A program made the position numbers and the translations under genes. Below, piece after piece: positions 6,277 to 10,758 of a DNA stretch of 10,758 nt. The DNA is from an uncultured Oscillospiraceae bacterium (GTDB taxonomy: Bacteria; Bacillota; Clostridia; Oscillospirales; Acutalibacteraceae), in contig USCI01000081.1 of NCBI GenBank assembly GCA_900553255.1, forward strand, positions 1 to 10,758, read 5' to 3'. The notes under the pieces were generated by a model. The model saw only the letters and a list, made by a program, of their open reading frames with translations. It was not told where the DNA came from and searched no databases. Position 1 is the stretch's first letter; the number at the start of each line of letters is the position of its first letter.

Positions 6277-6344
6277 GCGGGGGCAGTCCCCCGCCAAGTC
6301 GCAGCTTCGTTGCCGGACAGACCGCGTTGTCTGTCCGGCAATTT
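6277..6344 (+). terminator. Tandem hairpins forming the ferredoxin terminator
   Basis: A 7-bp GC hairpin (6277-6283 with 6288-6294, loop CAGT) is followed by a perfect 13-bp hairpin (6310-6322 with 6329-6341, loop CGCGTT) and TTT. The second is the likely intrinsic terminator, though the T-tail is short. Some read-through into the methyltransferase gene is possible, since no clear promoter for that gene is visible. Confidence 0.65.
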
Positions 6345-6425
6345 ACTGTCGGTAAGCCGTGCTGTCGGCGCGGCGGCCGGATAAACGCGCCGCGGCGACG
6401 TCCGCGGAACAGGGAGAGACGCACC

Positions 6426-7145
6426 ATGCCGCAAACCCCGCTTCCCCTCGGCGGAGGGATCACCGCGCTGGTCACGGCGGAGCACCGTTTTGGCTCGGAC
6501 GCCGTCCTGCTCGCGGATTTTGCGCGGCCCAGGCGCCGGGATACCGTCTGTGACCTCGGCACCGGCTGCGGGATCCTGCCGCTGCTTTGGTGCCGCCGCG
6601 ACCCGCCCGCCCACATCGATGCGGTGGAGCTGCAGCCCGAAGCCGCCGCGCTCGCCGCTGAAGCGGTGCGCCTGAATCATTTGGAAGACCGGATCACGGT
6701 GCACTGCGCCGATCTGCGCCGGCTGGAAGGGCTTGCCGCGGGCCGCTATGACCGCGTCACCTGCAACCCTCCCTATTTTCCCCGCGGCAGCGGCCGCACC
6801 TGCGCCCCCGCGGCAGACGGTGCACGTACGCTCGCCCGGCACGAATCCGCGTCATTTGTCTTTGCCGACGCGGTGGCGGCTGCCGCCCGCCTGCTGAAAA
6901 ACGGCGGCGTATTGGTGTTCTGCCACCGCCCGGAATACCTGGCCGACCGGCTCGCCGAGCTGCGGGCGGGCGGCCTTGAACCCAAGCGGCTGCGCTTTGT
7001 CCAGCAGCGGGCGGACAGCGCGCCGTGGCTGTTCCTCTGCGAAGCACGCAAGGGCGGGCATCCGGGGCTTTCGGTGCTGCCGGTGCTTGTCCGGATGGAC
7101 GGCTCACAGGAGTCGGCCGCCATGCGGGAGATTTACGATGTGTAG
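6426..7145 (+). CDS. TrmN6/YabB-like tRNA1(Val) (adenine37-N6)-methyltransferase
   Basis: A 239-residue class I SAM-dependent methyltransferase. It has the family's N-terminal HRFGSDAVLLADF segment (20-32), a SAM-binding motif I DLGTGCG at 43-49, an acidic end to strand 2 (AVELQP, 66-71), and the catalytic NPPY at 114-117 typical of N6-adenine methyltransferases. TLARHE and LLKNGGVLVFCHRPEYL follow, as in YabB/TrmN6. In E. coli TrmN6 modifies A37 of tRNA1(Val); the exact target here is inferred. ATG 6426 has AGGGAG at 6411-6416. The open frame continues upstream to 6108, but that part overlaps the ferredoxin gene and its terminator and is not family sequence. It lies just before rsmI, as yabB does before yazA-yabC in Bacillus. 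Confidence 0.87.
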   Translation: MPQTPLPLGGGITALVTAEHRFGSDAVLLADFARPRRRDTVCDLGTGCGILPLLWCRRDPPAHIDAVELQPEAAALAAEAVRLNHLEDRITVHCADLRRLEGLAAGRYDRVTCNPPYFPRGSGRTCAPAADGARTLARHESASFVFADAVAAAARLLKNGGVLVFCHRPEYLADRLAELRAGGLEPKRLRFVQQRADSAPWLFLCEARKGGHPGLSVLPVLVRMDGSQESAAMREIYDV

Positions 7146-7191
7146 CATTTCTTTGCTTTTATACTAAATGAAATAAAAAGGAGGCGCCGGC

Positions 7192-8028
7192 ATGGCCGGA
7201 AGACTGACCCTGGTGGGAACGCCCATCGGCAATCTGTCGGATTTTTCGCCGCGCGCGGTGGAGGCGCTGCGGGAGTGCGACTTTATCGCGGCGGAGGACA
7301 CCCGGGTGACGCTGCGCCTGCTGAACCACTTCGGTATCCATAAGCCGCTGGTGAGCTATTACGAGCACAACAAACGGGATCGCGGCGCCGAGCTGATCGC
7401 CCGGCTGGAAGCCGGGGAAAAGGCGGTGCTGGTCAGCGACGCAGGAATGCCGGCGATATCCGACCCGGGCGAGGATCTGGTGGCGCTGTGCCACGAGCGG
7501 CAGATCCCGGTGGGTGTGGTGCCGGGGCCGAGCGCGGTGATCACCGCGCTCGCGGTATCCGGGCTGCCGACCGGCCGGTTTACCTTTGAAGGGTTCCTGA
7601 GCATGAACCGCCGCAGCCGGCGGGAGCATCTGCAGCAGCTGGCTGGCGAGGTGCGCACGATGGTGTTTTACGAGGCGCCGCACAAGCTGCCTTCCACACT
7701 GGAGGATCTGCTGGCGGTGCTGGGCGACCGGCGTATCGCGCTGGTGCGGGAGCTGACCAAAATCCACGAGGAGGTCATCCGCACCACCCTTGCCGAGGCG
7801 GCGGCCCGCTACCGGTCGGAAGCGCCGCGGGGGGAATTTGTGGTGATCGTGGAGGGGCGGCAGCCGGTGAAAGAGGCCGCCTGTACCGTGGAGGACGCGG
7901 TATCGCTCGCAAGGGAGCTGGCGGCAGACGGCCTGTCCGCCGCCGCCGCGGCGAAGCAGGCCGCGGCGCAAACCGGCATCAAAAAAGGCGAAATCTACCG
8001 CCGTATGGCGGAGAATGGTGAAGAATAG
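7192..8028 (+). CDS. rsmI: 16S rRNA (cytidine(1402)-2'-O)-methyltransferase RsmI
   Basis: A 278-residue tetrapyrrole-methylase-fold enzyme (YraL/YabC family) that methylates the ribose of C1402 in the decoding centre of 16S rRNA using SAM. Signature segments are LVGTPIGNLSD (7-17), AAEDTRVT (33-40), SDAGMPAISDPG (82-93), VVPGPSA (109-115), FEGFL (132-136) and FYEAPHKL (159-166). The C-terminal part has the usual short helical tail ending in GIKKGEIYRRM. Length is normal. The start at 7192 is set by a strong AAAAAGGAGG (7175-7184), 7 bases upstream. It follows the methyltransferase gene by 46 bases and precedes the membrane protein gene by 17, so the three probably form one operon. A TATACT at 7160-7165 lacks a matching -35. 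Confidence 0.96.
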   Translation: MAGRLTLVGTPIGNLSDFSPRAVEALRECDFIAAEDTRVTLRLLNHFGIHKPLVSYYEHNKRDRGAELIARLEAGEKAVLVSDAGMPAISDPGEDLVALCHERQIPVGVVPGPSAVITALAVSGLPTGRFTFEGFLSMNRRSRREHLQQLAGEVRTMVFYEAPHKLPSTLEDLLAVLGDRRIALVRELTKIHEEVIRTTLAEAAARYRSEAPRGEFVVIVEGRQPVKEAACTVEDAVSLARELAADGLSAAAAAKQAAAQTGIKKGEIYRRMAENGEE

Positions 8029-8045
8029 AAAGGAAGGGTGGAACC

Positions 8046-8651
8046 ATGTTGCTGGATGGCTTTTTTTCCGCCGGGCAGGGCGGCTATTACCTGCTGGTTC
8101 TGGTGTTCATGGCGCTGCTGGTGGGACTGTATCTGTGGGGGAGCTCCCGCCGCGAAAAAAACACACGGGCGGACGAGCTGCAGAATACCTACCGCGAGAT
8201 GACGGCGGACAAGCTGGCCGCCGTACCGGACGATCAGCTGGTGGACGCGGTGATCGCCAATCTGATGGCCAAGCTCGACCCGCATCATCCGGACCCGTAC
8301 CGTACCATACCGATGCTCTCGCACGGCCGCTGTGTGGTGTACAGCGTATGGCTGCTGTGCCGTGAGCTGGATAACGCGGGATTTGAGGAGCTGCTGGAAA
8401 GCCCCTCCTCCGCCTTCTGCGCGCTCGGCGCGGACGGTTTTGATACGCTCGGCGCGGTACGCTGTGCCGAGGCGGTGCGTGCCGCCCTGCGCACCGAAGA
8501 GGAGGAAGAGCTCGCCGAGCGGCACGCCGACTTTCTGGAGGCGATGCAGGACGAACAGCCGCTTGCGCGCTGTGTGGACTTTATCCGCGACAACGCGCCG
8601 GACTTCCTGGATGAAGACAGTGAGGACGACCCCGTCTCACGCGGGGAATAA
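8046..8651 (+). CDS. Membrane-anchored DMP19/DUF4375-like protein
   Basis: A 201-residue protein with one N-terminal membrane segment (about 13-31) followed by Arg/Lys residues (SSRREKNTR), predicting a cytoplasmic C-terminal domain. The soluble part is helical and acidic. Residues 94-117 (GRCVVYSVWLL, then ELDNAGFEELL), followed by SPSSAF and GFDTLGAVRCAEAVRAAL, look like the conserved core of the DMP19-like DUF4375 domain, whose hallmark is an E-x-N/D-N-x-GFEQ segment; here it is LDNAGFEEL. That assignment is by eye and moderate. A very acidic tail (DEDSEDD) ends the protein. The start at 8046 has AAGGAAGGGTGG at 8030-8041. It is probably translated with rsmI. No function is known; a DMP19 domain alone does not specify one. 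Confidence 0.75.
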   Translation: MLLDGFFSAGQGGYYLLVLVFMALLVGLYLWGSSRREKNTRADELQNTYREMTADKLAAVPDDQLVDAVIANLMAKLDPHHPDPYRTIPMLSHGRCVVYSVWLLCRELDNAGFEELLESPSSAFCALGADGFDTLGAVRCAEAVRAALRTEEEEELAERHADFLEAMQDEQPLARCVDFIRDNAPDFLDEDSEDDPVSRGE

Positions 8652-8693
8652 ATCGTAGGCGCCCGATACCGTTGGTATCGGGCGCCTACGATT
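8651..8693. terminator. Perfect 20-bp stem, bidirectional terminator between convergent genes
   Basis: Bases 8651-8670 are exactly complementary to 8674-8693 with a 3-base loop (GTT). The first base is the last of the stop codon of the rightward gene. Flanks are T-rich in both directions (ATTAT on the right; TTTATT when read leftward). Its place between a rightward and a leftward unit supports a shared terminator. T-tracts are short, so termination may rely on stem strength. Confidence 0.75.
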
Positions 8694-8714
8694 ATCGGCA
8701 GGTCTGCCTGTTTC

Positions 8715-8757
8715 AAAAGGCGGCGGGGTTGCGGACGTGAACCTGCGCAAAGCCCCG
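8715..8757 (-). terminator. Possible terminator of the leftward operon
   Basis: Read leftward just after the stop at 8759, bases 8753-8757 plus 8746-8750 pair with 8724-8733 (two 5-bp helices with a 2-base bulge). CCGCCTTTTG follows. It is imperfect with a weak T-tail; the perfect stem at 8651-8693 may be the main stop. Confidence 0.35.
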
Positions 8758-8758
8758 A

Positions 8759-9145
8759 CTACATGGCCAGATACAGCAGCGCGACGACCAGCTCGACCTG
8801 TGCGCCGTTTTTGGCCAGCAAAAGCGCGAGCATCAACAGCAGCAGCTGTTCCTGATCCCCGCCGAACAAGGACAGCAGCCCGTCGGTATCCCCCGCCTTC
8901 TGGGGCTTCGGCTCAGGCGGCTGCGGCCGGCGCCGCTCCGGCGGACGGGAGGCCGCCAGGCTCTCCGCCGTACGTCCTCCGCTCATCGGCGGTGCGGGCG
9001 GCTCCGGCTGCGGCGGACGCGGCGGCCGTGGGCGTGCCGCCCGGCTGCGCGCCTCATCCTCCTCGACAAGGCGCCGGGCGCGCTCCTGCATGCGCTGTAC
9101 CCGCATGGCCGCCTCCTGCTGCATACGCAGTACATTATCAGCCAA
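8759..9145 (-). CDS. Small protein: N-terminal helix, Pro-rich linker and hydrophobic C-terminus
   Basis: A 128-residue protein of unknown function. Residues 1-38 form a charged, heptad-like helix (MQQEAAMRVQRMQERARRL). Residues 39-82 are rich in Pro and Arg and look disordered. Residues 88-95 (DGLLSLFGG) lead to two short hydrophobic stretches (99-111, mostly Leu, and 116-128, VELVVALLYLAM) split by KNGAQ; these could be a membrane hairpin or a protein-interaction helix pair. The start is TTG at 9145, supported by GGAGGTGA (9157 to 9150 on this strand) at proper spacing; the next in-frame ATG (residue 8) has no such site. It is the last of three leftward genes, 27 bases after the second. No catalytic motif is visible. 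A member of an uncharacterised clostridial family is my best description. Confidence 0.65.
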   Translation of the reverse strand: MADNVLRMQQEAAMRVQRMQERARRLVEEDEARSRAARPRPPRPPQPEPPAPPMSGGRTAESLAASRPPERRRPQPPEPKPQKAGDTDGLLSLFGGDQEQLLLLMLALLLAKNGAQVELVVALLYLAM

Positions 9146-9172
9146 ACTCTCACCTCCCGCGCTGCCGCGGCA

Positions 9173-9604
9173 TCAGAATAACCCGCGGTCCCGCAGCAGC
9201 GGCATCACCCGGATAAACTGCATAATCTTGATGGCGTCGTCCAGGCGCTTTTCCCGGTCGCCGTGCAGATACGGACGCAGCGCCTTGAGCAGGACCGTGT
9301 TTTCGTCGTCGCGGCGCATGCTGCTGAGCAGCGGCGCCATTTTGGTCAGCATGGACAGATCCGGCAAACCGCTGCTCTTGCTGTCGGCCGGCAGCGCGGC
9401 AGCCGGCGCCGCCCCTCCCCCTCCCAGCGCCGCGAGCAGCCCGGACAAATCCAGCCCGCCGCTGTCCTGTGCCGGAGCCGCAGGCGCTGTCGTCTCCTGC
9501 GGCTGATCCGCCAGGCCGCCGAGCGCCGCCATCGCGGACTGTATCTTTTCCATCCCGTCGGGGGAGTTGAGCAGGTTTTCCAGCTTTTTTGTCAGATCAT
9601 CCAT
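9173..9604 (-). CDS. Small protein with terminal helices and Ala/Gly/Pro-rich centre
   Basis: A 143-residue protein of unknown function. It begins MDDLTKKLENLLNSPDGMEKI, an acidic amphipathic helix (1-30). A low-complexity Ala/Gly/Pro/Gln segment follows (31-80, including GGGG at 61-64). Then comes a conserved-looking helical C-terminal part: MLTKMAPLLSSM (85-96), DDENTVLLKALRPYL (99-113), and DREKRLDDAIKIMQFIR (116-132). ATG 9604 is preferred over in-frame ATG 9637 and 9715 because AAAGGGTG lies about 9 bases upstream and the sequence before it is GC-rich low-complexity. It sits between the 86- and 128-residue genes on the same strand. No signal peptide or enzyme motif is seen. I recall similar short open frames in clostridial genomes but cannot name a family. 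Confidence 0.7.
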   Translation of the reverse strand: MDDLTKKLENLLNSPDGMEKIQSAMAALGGLADQPQETTAPAAPAQDSGGLDLSGLLAALGGGGAAPAAALPADSKSSGLPDLSMLTKMAPLLSSMRRDDENTVLLKALRPYLHGDREKRLDDAIKIMQFIRVMPLLRDRGLF

Positions 9605-9680
9605 TTCCGTTTTCACCCTTTCCGGCGCCTCGGCCATCCCGCCGGCACCGCCGCGCAGGCCGCGGGCCCCGCGGCGCTTT

Positions 9681-9941
9681 TTACTCCGTCCGGCCGCCGC
9701 CGAGCAGACGCTCAATGAGCTGCTGTACCTGCGGCGACTGCATCAGCTGCTCGGCCTGTGCCTGATTGTGGGTAAAGGCGTCCAGCTTCTGCCGGCTTTC
9801 CGGCGAGAGGTTGGGCGCCAGCGAGGACAAATTGCCCTCGTTGACCGTCTTGACGAGCTGATCCGGCGTGGTGCCGAGCTTTTTGCTGGCAAATTTCAGC
9901 AGAGCCTGCATCTGTTCAGGGGTCAGCTGTTTGTCACTCAT
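9681..9941 (-). CDS. Small helical protein, first gene of the leftward cluster
   Basis: An 86-residue protein of unknown function. The predicted secondary structure is all helix: LTPEQMQALLKFASKKLG (6-23), TPDQLVKTVNEGNL (25-38), SPESRQKLDAF (46-56) and SPQVQQLIERLLGGG (69-83). The repeated T/S-P-x-x starts act as helix caps. There is no signal peptide, membrane segment or cysteine, so it is likely cytosolic. ATG 9941 has an AGGGA-type site about 7 bases upstream. A gap of 76 bases leads to the 143-residue gene, with no terminator seen between. The 107-base region before it is shared with the divergent phosphoesterase gene. No clear leftward promoter was found there; TATAAC (9997 to 9992) is a weak candidate. 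Function not assigned. Confidence 0.7.
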   Translation of the reverse strand: MSDKQLTPEQMQALLKFASKKLGTTPDQLVKTVNEGNLSSLAPNLSPESRQKLDAFTHNQAQAEQLMQSPQVQQLIERLLGGGRTE

Positions 9942-9970
9942 CGGGATCCCTGCCTTTCCGCGGCGCGGGC

Positions 9971-9999
9971 TTTTCCTGCCACCGCTTCTGTGTTATACT
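9971..9999 (+). promoter_or_regulatory. Extended -10 promoter for the phosphoesterase gene
   Basis: TATACT at 9994-9999 is preceded by TGT (9991-9993), an extended -10. The -35 (TTTTCC, 9971-9976, spacing 17) is poor, which is common for extended -10 promoters. The predicted start near 10006 leaves a leader of about 43 bases. Confidence 0.6.
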
Positions 10000-10048
10000 T
10001 ATGTCGGATCCTACCGGGTTATGAACGTTTTGGCGGGGAGGCTGCAGG

Positions 10049-10531
10049 ATGCGGATACTGGTGATATCGGATACCCACGGAAACGAGCAGGGGCTGCTGC
10101 AGGCGGTGGAGGAGCAGCCGAATGCACGGGCGGTCATCCATCTCGGGGACGGCGCCCGCGAAGCCCAGGCGGCCGCCGACCGTTTCCCCGGCCTGCCGTT
10201 TTATCTGGTGCGGGGTAACTGCGACTGGGCGTCCACCTCGGCCGGCCTGCTGTACGCCCGCGAGGAAACCTTTGCCGGCAAGCGTATTTTCTTCACCCAC
10301 GGGCATCTGTACGAGGTGAAATTCGACCTGTACCGCGCGGCGTGCGCAGCGCGGGAGAGGCAGGCCGATGTGCTGCTGTTCGGGCACACCCACCGGGCGG
10401 AAATCACCTGGGACGACGGTCTGCTGCTGTTCAATCCCGGCAGTTTGTCCGGCGGCGCGGACAGCACCTACGGCACGCTCGACATCACGCCAGCCGGAAT
10501 CGTGCCCAACATCCTGCGGCTTCGCCGCTGA
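10049..10531 (+). CDS. YfcE/YsnB-type metallophosphoesterase
   Basis: A 160-residue calcineurin-like phosphoesterase of the YfcE/MJ0936/YsnB family, small cytosolic di-metal phosphodiesterases. All metal-binding motifs are present: D8-x-H10 in SDTHGN, D34 in HLGDG, N57 in RGNCD, H84 in THGH, and H113/H115 in GHTH. NPGSLS at 129-134 is also typical. Length is as expected for the family. Members hydrolyse model phosphodiesters; the natural substrate is generally not known. ATG 10049 has GGGGAGG at 10035-10041. It is transcribed away from the small-protein cluster. In many Firmicutes this gene follows a RdgB-type nucleotide pyrophosphatase gene; here it stands alone, so context gives no further hint. 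Confidence 0.92.
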   Translation: MRILVISDTHGNEQGLLQAVEEQPNARAVIHLGDGAREAQAAADRFPGLPFYLVRGNCDWASTSAGLLYAREETFAGKRIFFTHGHLYEVKFDLYRAACAARERQADVLLFGHTHRAEITWDDGLLLFNPGSLSGGADSTYGTLDITPAGIVPNILRLRR

Positions 10532-10607
10532 TCCGGCAAAACGTCCAATGGCAGTATATGCGGTAGCCGGGCGTTGTGTGCCGCCTGTATGGCGATGAAA
10601 ACGGAAC

Positions 10608-10641
10608 AAGCGGGTCCCGGCACGATGGCCGGGACCCGCTT
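10608..10641. terminator. GC-rich 14-bp hairpin downstream of the phosphoesterase gene
   Basis: Bases 10608-10621 are exactly complementary to 10628-10641 with a 6-base loop (ACGATG). No T-run follows on the plus strand, so it is a weak intrinsic terminator by rule; the stem is very stable. Read leftward it is followed by GTTCCG, also not a T-run. It probably still ends or stabilises the phosphoesterase transcript, 77 bases after its stop. Confidence 0.5.
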
Positions 10642-10679
10642 CAGACTGTCAAAAAAGTCGTTTCGCAAAAAATAGTGCA

Positions 10680-10758
10680 CAAAAGTTTTGGGCCGCCTTT
10701 TTCGAAAAGGCGGCAGATTCCAAAGGCAGAGCCTTTGGTCGCGTCCCGCCGGACGCGA
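10680..10758. repeat. Three back-to-back hairpins, REP-like intergenic element reaching the window edge
   Basis: After CAAAAGTTTTG (10680-10690) come three perfect hairpins with almost no spacing. The first pairs 10692-10701 with 10705-10714 (10 bp). The second pairs 10720-10727 with 10731-10738 (8 bp). The third pairs 10739-10746 with 10751-10758 (8 bp). The last ends on the final base given, so the element may continue. The layout resembles dispersed palindromic intergenic repeats in GC-rich Clostridia. Only one copy is in this window, so the repeat status is inferred. No coding sequence is seen in 10532-10758. Confidence 0.55.

Noticed and set aside
6108..6425. Upstream extension of the methyltransferase frame by 106 codons
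   Set aside because: It overlaps the ferredoxin gene out of frame and runs through its terminator. The family start and ribosome binding site are at 6426.
7154..7165. TATACT before rsmI as a promoter
   Set aside because: There is no acceptable -35 at 16-18 bases and no extended TGn. Co-transcription with the upstream gene is simpler.
8737..10064. Plus-strand open frames across the leftward small-gene cluster
   Set aside because: Pro/Ala/Arg-rich shadows. The minus-strand frames have ribosome binding sites, balanced helical composition and operon spacing.
1..10758. CRISPR arrays, tRNA/rRNA genes, insertion sequences, toxin-antitoxin or phage-defence genes
   Set aside because: No direct-repeat array, no tRNA-like or rRNA-like segment, and no transposase or nuclease motif was seen on either strand.

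Overview
The window is about 10.8 kb of GC-rich chromosomal DNA, densely coding, from an anaerobic Firmicute. It most likely comes from the class Clostridia (Oscillospiraceae/Ruminococcaceae-like). The evidence is gene order matching the Bacillus subtilis yaaO-tmk-yaaQ-yaaR-holB-yaaT-yabA-yabB-yazA-yabC block, a clostridial 2[4Fe-4S] ferredoxin, good AGGAGG-type ribosome binding sites, and sigma-A type promoters standing out as AT-rich islands. The taxonomic call is inference from gene content; no rRNA or tRNA is present.

Layout. Positions 1-133 hold two perfect hairpins, the second terminator-like and ending just before the ribosome binding site of an AlkD-type DNA glycosylase gene (134-835). 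After an intrinsic terminator (844-880) a clear promoter (922-950) drives a two-gene unit whose reading frames overlap by 8 bases: a degenerate alanine-racemase-fold protein lacking its PLP lysine (1026-2084) and a YaaO-type Orn/Lys/Arg decarboxylase-family enzyme with its PLP lysine (2077-3492). A second promoter, whose -10 box contains the decarboxylase stop codon, drives darA/yaaQ (cyclic-di-AMP receptor, 3568-3888), holB (DNA polymerase III delta', 3951-4946) and ricT/yaaT (PSP1 protein, 5065-5931). A third, strong promoter with a structured leader and an ideal ribosome binding site drives a 56-residue ferredoxin (6092-6262), closed by a hairpin terminator. Next come a TrmN6/YabB-like methyltransferase (6426-7145), rsmI/yabC (7192-8028) and a membrane-anchored DMP19/DUF4375-like protein (8046-8651).

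A perfect 20-bp stem (8651-8693) separates these rightward genes from three leftward genes (9941 down to 8759) for small proteins of unknown function: an 86-residue helical protein, a 143-residue protein with a low-complexity centre, and a 128-residue protein with a proline-rich linker and a hydrophobic tail, read from a TTG start. Divergent from these, with its own extended -10 promoter, is a YfcE/YsnB-type metallophosphoesterase (10049-10531). The right end is non-coding: one GC-rich 14-bp hairpin, then three back-to-back hairpins running exactly to the window edge, resembling a dispersed intergenic repeat.

Most of the window is housekeeping: replication-clamp loading, tRNA and rRNA modification, c-di-AMP sensing and RNA-processing control. 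The least ordinary items are the active-site-less racemase coupled to a PLP decarboxylase, the three-gene leftward cluster, the hairpin at the alkD start, the inserted ferredoxin unit and the triple-hairpin repeat. Relative to B. subtilis, tmk, yaaR, yabA and yazA are absent from the block.
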